64,000 bases of DNA, from NCBI RefSeq assembly GCF_011764425.1, contig NZ_BLPF01000001.1, positions 4,827,001 through 4,891,000 of the forward strand. The letters are read 5' to 3'. This DNA comes from Phytohabitans houttuyneae (lineage in GTDB: Bacteria > Actinomycetota > Actinomycetes > Mycobacteriales > Micromonosporaceae). This document shows positions 55,439 to 64,000 of this stretch, one piece after another. Positions within the stretch are counted from its first letter, which is position 1. Each line of letters starts with the position of its first letter. A program made the position numbers and the translations under genes. Below the pieces are notes generated by a model. The model was given only the letters and a program-made list of their open reading frames with translations. It did no database searches and was not told the origin of the DNA.

Positions 55439-55510
55439 TCGGCTGTGGTGTAATTGGCAGCACTGCGGTTTTTGGTACCGTATGTCCAGGTTCGAGTCCT
55501 GGCAGCCGAG
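55439..55510 (+). tRNA. tRNA-Gln(TTG)
   Basis: 72 nt, CCA not encoded. Acceptor stem TCGGCTG (55439-55445) pairs with CAGCCGA (55503-55509). The anticodon arm GCGGT-TTTTGGT-ACCGT gives anticodon TTG, and the T arm CCAGGTTCGAGTCCTGG is intact. It lies between the HTH gene and glmU. Confidence 0.94.
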
Positions 55511-55617
55511 CTCTCCACATATGTCCGGTTCGTGACATCGGGCCTTCCGGCGGGGCGCAGACCCCGCGCGACTACCATGAGGCCGCAGCCCAGACCCGCC
55601 CCTGAGGGAGCTACCTC

Positions 55618-57117
55618 GTGACGTCCTCCCAGCCCCGTACCGTCGTCGTCCTTGCCGCCGGTGAGGGCAAGCGGATGAAGTCGGCGCTCCCGAAGGTGCT
55701 GCACCCGCTGCTCGGCCGCACCCTCGTCGGCCACGTGCTCGCCGCCGCCGCCGGTCTGCAGGCGCGGCGCACGCTCGTCGTCGTCGGCCACGGCGCCGAC
55801 CAGGTCACGGAGCATCTCGCCGAGGTGGCGCCGGGCGCGGAGCCGGTGTTGCAGGCGGTGCAGCACGGCACGGGCCATGCGGTGCGGATCGCGCTGGAGG
55901 CGGCCGGCGAGGTCGGCGGCACGGTGGTGGTGCTCAACGGTGATGTGCCGTTGCTGCGGCCGGAGACGGTGCGCGACCTGGTGGAGGCGCACGAGGCGGC
56001 GGGCCTGGGCGCGACGGTGCTGGCGGCGGAGGTGGCCGATCCGACGGGATTGGGCCGCATCGTGCGGGACGAGTCGGGTCGCCTGGAGCGGATCGTGGAG
56101 GAGCGTGACGCGACCGCGGAGCAGCGGGCGATTCGTGAGATCAATGCGGGGATCTACGCGTTTGACGGTGCGGCGTTGCGTGCGGCGTTGGGCAAGTTGT
56201 CGACGGACAACGATCAGGGTGAGGAGTACCTGACCGACGTTTTCGGGCTGCTGTCGACGGATGGTCGGGCGGTGGCTGTGCACGTGGCGCCGGATGCGAC
56301 GGAGACGCTGGGTTGCAATGACCGGGCGGAGCTGGCGGGCTTGCGCGCGTTGTTGCGGGACCGGGTCAACAGGGCGTGGATGCGGGCGGGTGTGACGATT
56401 CTGGATCCGGCGACGACGTGGGTGGACGTGTCGGTGGTGCTGGAGCGTGACGTGGTCCTGGATCAGAACACGCAGTTGCGGGGTGCGACGTCGGTGGCGG
56501 CGGGTGCGACGGTGGGGCCGGACACGACGTTGATCGACTCGTCGGTGGGCGCGGGTGCGTCGGTGGTGCGTGCGCATTCGGTGGGTGCCGAGGTGGGGCC
56601 GGGGGCGAGTGTGGGGCCGTTCGCGTACCTGCGGCCGGGGACCAGGCTGGCGCGTGGTGCGAAGGTTGGCACGTTCGTGGAGACGAAGAACGCGGAGATC
56701 GGCGAGGGGTCGAAGGTGCCGCACCTGTCGTATGTGGGTGACGCGACGATCGGTGAGCATTCGAACATCGGGGCGGCTTCGGTGTTCGTCAACTATGACG
56801 GGGTGGGCAAGCACCGCACGGTGATCGGCAGTTACGCGCGTACGGGTTCGGACAACATGTTCGTGGCGCCGGTCGAGGTGGGGGACGGGGCGTACACGGG
56901 TGCGGGCACGGTGGTCCGGGAGGATGTGCCGCCGGGTGCGTTGGCGGTGTCGGCGGGTGAGCAGCGCACGTTCGAGGGTTGGACGGAGCGTAAGCGGCCG
57001 GGTACCCCTTCCGCAGAGGCGGCGGTTCGCGCAAGGGCTGCGAGAGGTGAGACTGCGCACGGCGGGGGCGATGCCGGGCGGGATGGGCTGACCTCGGGAG
57101 ATACTGCAACCGAGTGA
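55618..57117 (+). CDS. glmU: bifunctional UDP-GlcNAc pyrophosphorylase / glucosamine-1-P acetyltransferase
   Basis: 499 aa from GTG 55618. The N-terminal uridyltransferase domain has VVLAAGEGKRMKSALPKVLH, QHGTGHAV, LNGDVPLL and EINAGIYAFD. The C-terminal left-handed beta-helix (about residues 255-450) has hexapeptide repeats and the acetyltransferase landmark KVGTFVETKNAEIGEGSKVP and NYDGVGKHRT. It makes UDP-GlcNAc for peptidoglycan. The tail after residue 455 is Gly/Ala/Arg-rich and poorly structured. It is followed by prs in the usual actinobacterial order. Confidence 0.95.
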   Translation: MTSSQPRTVVVLAAGEGKRMKSALPKVLHPLLGRTLVGHVLAAAAGLQARRTLVVVGHGADQVTEHLAEVAPGAEPVLQAVQHGTGHAVRIALEAAGEVGGTVVVLNGDVPLLRPETVRDLVEAHEAAGLGATVLAAEVADPTGLGRIVRDESGRLERIVEERDATAEQRAIREINAGIYAFDGAALRAALGKLSTDNDQGEEYLTDVFGLLSTDGRAVAVHVAPDATETLGCNDRAELAGLRALLRDRVNRAWMRAGVTILDPATTWVDVSVVLERDVVLDQNTQLRGATSVAAGATVGPDTTLIDSSVGAGASVVRAHSVGAEVGPGASVGPFAYLRPGTRLARGAKVGTFVETKNAEIGEGSKVPHLSYVGDATIGEHSNIGAASVFVNYDGVGKHRTVIGSYARTGSDNMFVAPVEVGDGAYTGAGTVVREDVPPGALAVSAGEQRTFEGWTERKRPGTPSAEAAVRARAARGETAHGGGDAGRDGLTSGDTATE

Positions 57118-57154
57118 CTCGTAGGACCCATTGACCCACGGGAGCGGATTGCCG

Positions 57155-58135
57155 ATGGGCAGCATCGTCGCGGAAAACCGTAAGAGCCTGATGCTCTTCT
57201 CCGGTCGCGGTTTTCCGGAGCTTGCCGACGAGATCGGCGCGGCTTTGGGAGTCGCGCCCACACCGACGGATGCGTACGACTTCGCCAACGGCGAGATCTT
57301 CGTGCGCTACCGGGAGTCCGTGCGTGGCTCGGACGCGTTCGTGGTGCAGTCGATCTCGCAGGGCGTGAACAAGTGGGTCATGGAGACCCTCATCATGATC
57401 GACGCGTTGAAGCGTGGGTCGGCGAAGCGGATCACGGTGGTGTTGCCGTTTTATCCGTACTCGCGGCAGGACAAGAAGCACCGGGGGCGTGAGCCGATCT
57501 CGGCGCGGCTGGTGGCGGACCTGTTGAAGACCGCGGGTGCCAACCGGATTTTGACGGTTGACCTGCATACGGCGCAGATCCAGGGTTTCTTCGACGGGCC
57601 GGTGGATCACCTGTTCGCGATGGACACGCTCGCGGGGTACGTGGAGCGTAAGTACGCGGGCCGGCCGCTGTCGGTGGTGGCGCCGGATTCGGGTCGGGTG
57701 CGGGTGGCCGAGCGGTGGACGGACCGGTTGGGCGGCTGCCCGCTGGCGTTCATCCACAAGACGCGGGATCCGATGAAGCCCAACCAGGTGGTGGCTAACC
57801 GGGTGGTGGGTGATGTCGAGGGTCGGGTGTGCCTGATCGTCGACGACATGATCGATACGGGTGGGACGATCACGCGGGCGTCCGACATCTTGTACGACTC
57901 GGGTGCGGCGGACGTGGTGGTGGCGTCGACGCACGCGCTGTTGTCGGATCCGGCCACGGAGAAGTTGAAGAACAGCCGGATCAGTGAGCTGGTGGTGACG
58001 AACACGTTGCCGTTGCCGGCGGAGAAGCGGCTCGACAAGATCACTGTGTTGTCGATCGCGCCGTTGCTGGCGCGGGCGATCCGTGAGGTGTTCGATGACG
58101 GTTCCGTTACGACCCTGTTTGGCGGTTTGAGCTAG
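57155..58135 (+). CDS. prs: ribose-phosphate pyrophosphokinase
   Basis: 326 aa from ATG 57155 (MGSIVAENRKSLMLFSGRG), giving the family length; TTG 57131 would add eight residues. Landmarks: FANGEIFVRYRESVRG, LPFYPYSRQDKKHRGREPIS, DLHTAQIQGFFDGPVDHL, and the PRPP-binding loop LIVDDMIDTGGTITRA. It makes PRPP for nucleotide, His and Trp synthesis. GGGAGCGG lies upstream. The next 204 bp to rplY hold a leader region. Confidence 0.95.
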   Translation: MGSIVAENRKSLMLFSGRGFPELADEIGAALGVAPTPTDAYDFANGEIFVRYRESVRGSDAFVVQSISQGVNKWVMETLIMIDALKRGSAKRITVVLPFYPYSRQDKKHRGREPISARLVADLLKTAGANRILTVDLHTAQIQGFFDGPVDHLFAMDTLAGYVERKYAGRPLSVVAPDSGRVRVAERWTDRLGGCPLAFIHKTRDPMKPNQVVANRVVGDVEGRVCLIVDDMIDTGGTITRASDILYDSGAADVVVASTHALLSDPATEKLKNSRISELVVTNTLPLPAEKRLDKITVLSIAPLLARAIREVFDDGSVTTLFGGLS

Positions 58136-58339
58136 ACGGGCCTCCCCCGGCGGATCACAGCGTGGGGCTCCGCTAAACTGGATCGGTTGCCACGGCGAGG
58201 GTGTCCTGTGGGTCGCTGTTGACACAGCGTTAACCGCAAGGCGCACCGTGATCGACGCGGTGCTCCGGGCCCCTGCCCCGCGCGCCCCCGCCCGGCACCG
58301 CCGACCTCTGCAGCAAGACGAAACATCAGGAGTACTCCC

Positions 58340-58990
58340 GTGTCCGAGGTAAAGATCAGCGCCGAGCCCCGCACCGAGTTCGGCAAGGGCGGTGCCCGTC
58401 GCACCCGTCGGGCCGGCAAGGTGCCCGCCGTCCTTTACGGCCATGGTGAGAAGCCGCAGCACATCGCGCTTCCCGCCCGCGAGTTCGCCGCTGCCATCCG
58501 GCACGGCGGTCTCAACCAGGTCTTCGCGATCGACATCGTGGGCGCCAGCACGACGCTGGCCCTGCCGAAGGCGATCCAGCGTGACCCGATCAAAGACACC
58601 TTCGAGCACGTCGACCTGCTGATCGTCAAGCGCGGCGAAAAGGTGACCGTCGACGTTCCGGTGCAGCTGACCGGTGAGGCTGCCCGCGGCACGCTGGTGG
58701 TCACCGAGAGCACGACGCTTTCGGTCACCGCTGAGGCGCTGCACCTGCCCGATCACCTGGAGGCCTCGATCGAGGGCCTGGAGTCGGGTTCGCGGGTTAC
58801 CGCCGCCGACGTCCCGCTGCCGCGTGGCACGGAGTTGGCCGCCGACCCCGAGCTGGTCATCGCCATGGTGACCGTGGCGCCGAGCGCCGAGGATCTGGAG
58901 GGCGAGACCGCCGAGGCCGTTACCGAGGAAGAGGCCACCGAGGAGGAGTCCTCCGAGGAGCAGCCGGCCGAGGCCGCCGCGTCGGCCTGA
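58340..58990 (+). CDS. rplY: 50S ribosomal protein L25 / Ctc
   Basis: 216 aa from GTG 58340. It starts SEVKISAEPRTEFGKGGARR and has the 5S rRNA-binding domain (GKVPAVLYGHGEKPQHIALP, QRDPIKDTFEHVDLLIV) and the CTC-type C-terminal beta domain (VPVQLTGEAARGTLV to LVIAMVT), then an acidic Glu/Ala tail of about 40 residues. It binds 5S rRNA in the large subunit. A perfect intrinsic terminator follows, so it ends the glmU-prs-rplY transcription unit. Confidence 0.94.
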   Translation: MSEVKISAEPRTEFGKGGARRTRRAGKVPAVLYGHGEKPQHIALPAREFAAAIRHGGLNQVFAIDIVGASTTLALPKAIQRDPIKDTFEHVDLLIVKRGEKVTVDVPVQLTGEAARGTLVVTESTTLSVTAEALHLPDHLEASIEGLESGSRVTAADVPLPRGTELAADPELVIAMVTVAPSAEDLEGETAEAVTEEEATEEESSEEQPAEAAASA

Positions 58991-59004
58991 TTCGACAGGC
59001 GATG

Positions 59005-59032
59005 AAAGGGGGCCCCTGCCGGGCCCCCTTTT
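59005..59032 (+). terminator. intrinsic terminator after rplY
   Basis: AAAGGGGGCCC (59005-59015) and GGGCCCCCTTT (59021-59031) make a perfect 11-bp stem with loop CCTGC-like five bases, running into TTTT (59029-59032). Confidence 0.88.
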
Positions 59033-59052
59033 GCGTATGAAAAGGCAGCGTG

Positions 59053-59634
59053 ATGGACGAGAGCTGGCTCGTGGTGGGGCTGGGCAACCCCGGCCGGGAG
59101 TACACGGGCAACCGGCACAACGTCGGCTTCATGGTGGCTGACCTGCTGGCGAAGCGGATGGGTGCGCGTTTCGGCCGGCACAAGCGGGCGGTGGCGGATG
59201 TGGCGGAGGGGCGCCTGGTGCCGGGTGGGCCGCGGCTGGTGCTGGCAAAGCCGTTGACGTACATGAACCTGTCCGGTGGACCGGTGGCCGCGCTGTCCCA
59301 GTTCTACAAGATTCCCGTGGGCAACATCGTGGCCGTTCATGACGAGCTGGACCTGGGGTTCGGCACGGTGCGGGCGAAGGTCGGCGGCGGCGAGGGCGGT
59401 CACAACGGGCTGCGTTCGATGTCAAAGTCCTTGGGCAGCAAGGACTATGTGCGGGTGCGCTTCGGGATCGGGCGGCCGCCGGGCCGGCAGGATCCGGCTG
59501 ATTACGTGCTGTCGGACTTCTCGTCGACGGAGCGCAAAGAGTTGGAGTTCCTGGTCGATCGGGCGGCTGATGTCGCCGATGTGGTTGTCACTCGCGGTGT
59601 GGAAGTTGCACAGAACGCCTATAACGGGGCGTGA
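59053..59634 (+). CDS. pth: peptidyl-tRNA hydrolase
   Basis: 193 aa from ATG 59053 (GTG 59050 is adjacent). Family motifs: [20 protein letters not shown] with the catalytic His and Asn region, [32 protein letters not shown] and GHNGLRSM, and [11 protein letters not shown]. It recycles peptidyl-tRNA released from stalled ribosomes. It is separated from rplY by the terminator, so it has its own start of transcription close to its ATG or relies on read-through. Confidence 0.94.
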   Translation: MDESWLVVGLGNPGREYTGNRHNVGFMVADLLAKRMGARFGRHKRAVADVAEGRLVPGGPRLVLAKPLTYMNLSGGPVAALSQFYKIPVGNIVAVHDELDLGFGTVRAKVGGGEGGHNGLRSMSKSLGSKDYVRVRFGIGRPPGRQDPADYVLSDFSSTERKELEFLVDRAADVADVVVTRGVEVAQNAYNGA

Positions 59635-59688
59635 CGCTCAGACCGGTCAGCGCGTTGGTCACGACAGACGCGATCATCGGGGGGCAGG

Positions 59689-61193
59689 GTGCGGCAGCTG
59701 TGGGACGTCGATGAGCTGGACCTCTTTCCCACGCCGCTGCCGTCCCGTGCCGCGGCTCGCCCGCTGCGGCGGGTGCCCGGGCGGCATGTGGCTCTCCCGA
59801 GGCGCGGGGCGTGGGAGTCGCGGTACGTACGCCGCCTGCTGATCGGTGACCTGCTCGTCGGGCTGGGTGCGGGTGCGCTGGCGTTCGAGGTGCGTTTCGG
59901 GCAGACGGTGACCTCGTACAACCGGGTGTACCTGCTGCTGTCGCTGCTGTTGCCGGCGTTGCTGGTGGGGATGCTCGCGCTGCACCACACCTACGAGCGG
60001 CGCTTCCTGTACGTCGGCGCCGAGGAGTACCAGCGCGTCATCCGCTCGGGTCTCAGCCTCATCGCGGCGGCCGCCATCGTGTCGTACGCCTTCGACCTGC
60101 CCACCGCCCGCTTCTACGTGCTTGTGGCGCTGCCGGTCGCGACGGCGGGCACGCTGGCGGTGCGGTTCGCGGCCCGCAAGCAGCTGCACCGGGCGCGTGA
60201 GCGGGGGAGTGCCTGCGCCGCGTGATCGTGGTGGGGCACGAGCTGGCGGTCGTGCACATCACGCGGCAGCTGCGGCGTGAGCGGTACCACGGCTTGGAGG
60301 TTGTCGGCGCGTGCCTGCCGGCCGGGGGTGACGGCGCGGTCGGGCTGCCGGTGTACGGCACGTTCGACGACGTGGCCCTCGCCGTGGACGCCGCCGCCGC
60401 GGACACGGTGATCGTGCTTTCCTGCCCGGAGCTGGACGGCCATGCGCTGCGGCGGCTGGCGTGGCGGCTGGAGCGCGACGAGGTGGACCTGATCGTGGCG
60501 AGTGCGCTGGTGGACGTGGCCGGCGACCGTACGACGATCCGTCCGGTCGACGGGCTGCCGATGCTGCACGTCGAGCACCCGCGGCTGGAGGGTGGTGCGC
60601 GGGTGGTGAAGGAGATCGTGGATCGGGTGGGGGCGGCGGCGCTGCTCGCGCTTTTGTCGCCGCTGTTACTGACTCTTGCTGTCCGTATCCGTCGGGACTC
60701 GGCCGGGCCGGTATTCTTCCGTCAGGTTCGGGTGGGCCGGGACGGGCAGCCATTCGTGATGTTCAAGTTCCGCAGCATGTACCTCGACGCTGAGGCGCGG
60801 CTCGCGGAGATCCGTCACCTGAATGAGCACGACGGTGTGCTCTTCAAGGTGCGCAACGACCCGCGGGTGACGCCCGTCGGTCGGTGGCTGCGCCGCCTGT
60901 CGCTCGACGAGCTGCCGCAGTTGTTCAACGTGCTATGTGGCCAGATGTCGCTGGTGGGCCCGCGCCCGCCGTTGCCGGAGGAGGTGGCGGCCTACCCGGA
61001 CGACGTCCGGCGCCGGCTCGCGGTCAAGCCCGGCATGACCGGGTTGTGGCAGGTTTCCGGTCGATCGGACCTGCCGTGGGAGGAGGCGGTCCGCTTGGAC
61101 CTGCGGTACGTGGAGAACTGGTCCTTGTCGTTCGACCTCGTCATCATGGCGCGCACCGTGTCGGCGGTCGCCAGGTCCGCGGGGGCGTACTGA
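59689..61193 (+). CDS. polyprenyl-phosphate sugar-1-phosphate transferase (WcaJ-type); frameshift near 60203
   Basis: The N-terminal part has four membrane helices (about residues 50-150), a CoA-binding-like Rossmann middle domain (RVIVVGHELAVVHITRQLRR onward) and the C-terminal bacterial sugar transferase domain: FRQVRVGRDGQPFVMFKFRS, NDPRVTPVGRWLRRLSLDEL, QLFNVLCGQMSLVGPRPPLP and GLWQVSGRSDLPWEE. The frame breaks in the G run 60203-60207; one extra G joins both parts into 501 aa. It starts an extracellular polysaccharide by loading a sugar phosphate on undecaprenyl phosphate. The stop overlaps the cysQ start (TGATG). Confidence 0.87.
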
Positions 61194-62020
61194 TGGCGCC
61201 CCCGGTGATCGACGGCGCGTTCGCCCGGTGGCTCGCCGCGCGCGCCGGTGAGCTGCTGCTGGAAGTGCGGGCCGAGCGCGGGCACGAAGACCCGGCGGCG
61301 TTGAAGGCGGCCGGCGACAAGCTTTCGCATGACCTGATCCGCACCGAGCTGGCGCGGTGGCGCCCGGCCGACGCGGTGCTGTCTGAGGAGGACGACCACG
61401 CGCGCAAGGCGTGGGTCGAGGGTGACGGGCCGAAGCCACCGGCCCGCCTCGAGTCCGACCGCGTGTGGATCATCGATCCGCTCGACGGCACTCGCGAGTT
61501 CGCCGAGGAGGGGCGGACCGACTGGGCGGTGCACGTCGCGTTGTGGTCGAAGCAGGCTAGCGGTCCGCTCAAGCTCGCGGCGGGCGCGGTCGCGCTGCCC
61601 GCGCAGCACCGGGTGGTGGGCACCGACTACCCGCCGGCGTACCCGCCGATGACCCTCTCCGCCGCCAGCGGCGGACCGGTGCGCCTCGCGGCGAGCCGCA
61701 GCCGGCCCCCGGCGTTCCTGGCCGCGGTCGCGGAGGAGGTGCGCGCGGAGCTCGTGCCGATGGGGTCCGCCGGCGCCAAGATCGCCGCGGTCATCAGCGG
61801 CGAGGTCGACGGGTACGTGCACGCCGGCGGCCAGTACGAGTGGGACTCGGCCGCGCCGGTCGCTGTGGCGACTGCCACGGGGCTGCATGCTTCCCGGATC
61901 GACGGGTCCGCGCTGAAATACAATCAGGCCGATCCCCGCCTGCCGGATCTGCTGGTGTGCCGCAAGGACCTCGCTCCCCGGCTGCTGGCCGCGGTGCGGC
62001 GACAGCTGCAGGTAGAGTGA
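61193..62020 (+). CDS. cysQ: 3'(2'),5'-bisphosphate nucleotidase, inositol monophosphatase family
   Basis: 275 aa from ATG 61193. Metal-binding motifs: LSEEDDH (first acid), WIIDPLDGTREFAEEGRTDW (the D-P-L-D-G-T core) and QYEWDSAAPVAVATATG (the W-D-S-A-A-P signature). CysQ removes the 3'-phosphate from PAP/PAPS, a by-product of sulfate assimilation, which agrees with cysD and cysN just downstream. Followed by a 33-bp gap and a tiny leader ORF. Confidence 0.9.
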   Translation: MAPPVIDGAFARWLAARAGELLLEVRAERGHEDPAALKAAGDKLSHDLIRTELARWRPADAVLSEEDDHARKAWVEGDGPKPPARLESDRVWIIDPLDGTREFAEEGRTDWAVHVALWSKQASGPLKLAAGAVALPAQHRVVGTDYPPAYPPMTLSAASGGPVRLAASRSRPPAFLAAVAEEVRAELVPMGSAGAKIAAVISGEVDGYVHAGGQYEWDSAAPVAVATATGLHASRIDGSALKYNQADPRLPDLLVCRKDLAPRLLAAVRRQLQVE

Positions 62021-62053
62021 TCCGGAGTTAACCAACCGGAAAGGTCTGGAACC

Positions 62054-62128
62054 GTGAGCGAGCGCAGCGAGCGTGCCGTCAAACGCAGCGCGGACGGGCG
62101 CCGAGCGACGGAGCGTGGTTGGCGATGA
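62054..62128 (+). CDS. 24-aa leader peptide overlapping cysD, repeat-derived
   Basis: GTG 62054 to TGA 62128 encodes VSERSERAVKRSADGRRA and a few more Arg-rich residues; its stop overlaps the cysD ATG (ATGA at 62125-62128), so cysD is probably translationally coupled to it. The DNA is built of GAGCGAGCGCAGCGAGCG-like repeats that I recognise as a dispersed short repeat at actinobacterial gene starts. It has no Cys or Met codon, so classical sulfur attenuation is not supported. Whether the peptide itself is made is unproven. Confidence 0.45.
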   Translation: MSERSERAVKRSADGRRATERGWR

Positions 62129-63036
62129 GCGGAGCTCAGACGTACCGGGTTTCCCACCTGGCCGCGCTCGAAGCCGAGAGCATCTTCATCATGCGCGAGG
62201 TCGTCGCCGAGCTTGAGCGGCCGGTGCTGCTCTTCTCCGGCGGCAAGGACTCGATCGTGATGCTGCGCCTGGCGGAAAAGGCGTTCGCGCCGGCCCGCAT
62301 CCCGTTCCCGGTGATGCACGTCGACACGGGGCACAACTTCCCCGAGGTCCTCGCCTACCGGGACACCCGCGTCGCCGACCTGGGCCTGCACCTTGTCGTC
62401 GCGAGCGTCCCGGAGGCGCTGGAGGCCGGCCTGGTCCGCGAGCCGGCCGACGGCTCGCGCAACCGCATCCAGACCCCGGTGCTGCTCGCCGCCGTGGAAA
62501 AGTACCGTTTCGACGCGCTCTTCGGCGGTGCCCGCCGCGACGAGGAGAAGGCCCGGGCCAAGGAGCGGGTGTTCAGCTTCCGCGACGACTTCGGCCAGTG
62601 GGACCCCAAAAACCAGCGCCCCGAGCTGTGGTCGCTCTACAACGGCCGGCACCACCCGGGCGAGTCGATCCGCGTCTTCCCGCTGTCCAACTGGACCGAG
62701 CTCGACGTCTGGCACTACATCGCCGCCGAGGGCCTCGCGCTGCCGGAGATCTACTACGCGCACGAGCGTGAGGTGATCGAGCGCGACGGCATGCTGTACG
62801 CGGTCAACGAGTTCTTCACCGCGCGCGCCGGCGAGACAGCGTTCACCGAGACCGTGCGATACCGCACGGTCGGCGACGCGTCCTGCACCGCCGCCGTCCG
62901 GTCCACCGCCGACTCCGTGGAAAAGGTGATCGAGGAGGTCGCCGCCACCCGCATCACCGAGCGCGGCGCCACCCGCGGCGACGACCGGGTCAGCGAGGCC
63001 GCGATGGAAGACCGCAAGCGGGAGGGCTACTTCTGA
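62125..63036 (+). CDS. cysD: sulfate adenylyltransferase subunit 2
   Basis: 303 aa from ATG 62125 (TTG 62119 is less likely). PP-loop motif [20 protein letters not shown] at about residues 35-55, [33 protein letters not shown] and the C-terminal DRKREGYF that is near-universal in CysD. With CysN it makes APS from sulfate and ATP, the entry step of sulfate assimilation. The stop overlaps cysN (TGATG). Confidence 0.95.
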   Translation: MSGAQTYRVSHLAALEAESIFIMREVVAELERPVLLFSGGKDSIVMLRLAEKAFAPARIPFPVMHVDTGHNFPEVLAYRDTRVADLGLHLVVASVPEALEAGLVREPADGSRNRIQTPVLLAAVEKYRFDALFGGARRDEEKARAKERVFSFRDDFGQWDPKNQRPELWSLYNGRHHPGESIRVFPLSNWTELDVWHYIAAEGLALPEIYYAHEREVIERDGMLYAVNEFFTARAGETAFTETVRYRTVGDASCTAAVRSTADSVEKVIEEVAATRITERGATRGDDRVSEAAMEDRKREGYF

Positions 63037-64000
63037 TGACCGCGTCCGTCACCGAGACACGCACGATGGACCTGCTCCGCTTCGCCACCGCGGGCTCGGT
63101 CGACGACGGCAAGTCCACCCTGATCGGGCGGCTGCTCTACGACACCAAGTCGCTGTTCACCGACCAGCTGGAGGCCGTCGAGGCGGTCAGCCTGGCCCGC
63201 GGCGACGAGTACACCAACCTGGCGCTGCTCACCGACGGCCTGCGCGCCGAGCGGGAGCAGGGCATCACGATCGACGTGGCCTACCGTTACTTCGCGACCC
63301 CGCGGCGCAAGTTCATCATCGCGGACACCCCCGGCCACATCCAGTACACGCGCAACATGGTCACCGGCGCCTCCACCGCCGACCTGGCGCTGATCCTCGT
63401 GGACGCCCGCAAGGGCCTTGTCGAGCAGTCGCGGCGGCACGCGTTCCTCTGCTCGCTGCTGCGCGTGCCGCACGTGGTCCTGTGCGTCAACAAGATGGAC
63501 CTCGTCGACTGGTCGCAGGAGGTCTACGAGCGGATCGCCGACGAGTTCACGAGCTTCGCGGCCAAGCTCGAAGCGCCCGACCTCACGGTCATCCCGATCT
63601 CCGCGCTGCACGGCGACAACATCGTCAGCCGCTCCGACAAGACCCCGTGGTACGAAGGCCCGTCCCTGCTGCACCACCTCGAGCACGTGCACATAGCCTC
63701 CGACCGCAACCTCGTCGACGTGCGCTTCCCCGTGCAGTACGTGATCCGTCCCCAGTCCACCACCGTCACCGACTACCGCGGCTACGCCGGCCAGGTCGCC
63801 TCCGGCGTGCTCAAGCCGGGCGACGAGGTGATGGTGCTGCCCTCCGGCCTGACCAGCCGCATCGCCGCGATCGACACCGCCGACGGCCCGGTCACCGAGG
63901 CGTACCCCCCGATGTCGGTCACCGTCCGCCTCGAAGACGAGATCGACATCTCCCGCGGCGACCTGATCTGCCGCCCGCACAACGCGCCCGCCGTGGCACA
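63036..64000 (+). CDS. cysN: sulfate adenylyltransferase subunit 1 (3' end outside window)
   Basis: ATG 63036; 321 complete codons are visible and the frame is open at the window end. It is an EF-Tu-like GTPase: G1 GSVDDGKST (residues 20-28), G2 region [15 protein letters not shown]3 [10 protein letters not shown]4 VNKMD, then the beta-barrel domain with [22 protein letters not shown] hydrolysis drives APS formation by CysD. The fusion with APS kinase (CysNC) that is seen in some relatives would lie beyond the edge and cannot be excluded. Confidence 0.95.
   Translation, partial: MTASVTETRTMDLLRFATAGSVDDGKSTLIGRLLYDTKSLFTDQLEAVEAVSLARGDEYTNLALLTDGLRAEREQGITIDVAYRYFATPRRKFIIADTPGHIQYTRNMVTGASTADLALILVDARKGLVEQSRRHAFLCSLLRVPHVVLCVNKMDLVDWSQEVYERIADEFTSFAAKLEAPDLTVIPISALHGDNIVSRSDKTPWYEGPSLLHHLEHVHIASDRNLVDVRFPVQYVIRPQSTTVTDYRGYAGQVASGVLKPGDEVMVLPSGLTSRIAAIDTADGPVTEAYPPMSVTVRLEDEIDISRGDLICRPHNAPAVA

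Noticed and set aside
62020-62125. Sulfur or SAM riboswitch ahead of cysD
   Set aside because: No recognisable conserved core; the region is only about 100 bp and mostly made of GAGCG repeats.

Overview
The window is a very GC-rich chromosomal segment from an actinomycete. The gene families and their order (the DUF6758 / small membrane protein / PH-domain trio, the galU-glp-rimJ-sepX block, pmt-rsmI-metG-tatD-rsmA-ispE-ABC-F, and glmU-prs-rplY-pth) point to Micromonosporaceae (Micromonospora/Actinoplanes relatives). That placement is inferred from gene content, not from a search. Most of the window is conserved core genome. No integrase, transposase, CRISPR array or rRNA was seen.

Layout. 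1-9.6 kb: small conserved actinobacterial proteins, a SigE-family sigma factor with its membrane partner, a PHP phosphoesterase, a RecB-like nuclease, MarC, a methyltransferase, an MpaB-like oxygenase with a Fur regulator, and a DUF2231 membrane protein ending in a four-stem palindromic element. 9.6-17.1 kb: SAF and FmdB proteins, 5-formyl-THF cyclo-ligase, a HAMP-GAF-GGDEF diguanylate cyclase, then galU-glp(moeA-like)-rimJ-sepX, a cell-division-linked block in other Actinobacteria. 17.2-27.1 kb: tRNA-Ala(CGC) followed by a complete FxSxx-COOH RiPP locus: precursor FxsA, radical SAM/SPASM-HExxH FxsB, two TIR-like proteins, a 1307-aa MinD-like/TIR/NB-ARC/TPR protein FxsT, and a convergent alpha/beta hydrolase. 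27.5-33.5 kb: hemerythrin and methyltransferase, then a cell-surface polysaccharide operon (proline-rich membrane protein, fused deacetylase-glycosyltransferase, acyltransferase). 33.5-36.9 kb: a compact XRE / ImmA-IrrE peptidase / MAB_1171c membrane protein / P450 operon behind an 800-bp gene-free region. 37-52 kb: protein mannosyltransferase, rsmI, a large low-complexity membrane protein, metG, an MFS exporter, tatD, rsmA, ispE and ABC-F. 52-64 kb: two DUF4383 paralogues, a fatty-acid desaturase with its TetR regulator and a striking 29-bp operator, tRNA-Gln(TTG), glmU, prs, rplY, pth, a polyprenyl-phosphate sugar transferase, and the cysQ-cysD-cysN sulfur block, the last running off the end.

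Two points affect interpretation. First, ten otherwise intact genes, several essential (metG, galU), are broken by 14 single-base deletions, most of them in G or C runs. Every one is repaired by adding one base. This looks like homopolymer under-calling in the assembly, not gene decay, so these genes are annotated as whole CDSs. Second, the accessory centrepiece is the fxs locus. It couples a cyclophane-forming RiPP pathway to TIR and STAND-ATPase modules that elsewhere belong to immune-type signalling, and its biological role is unknown.
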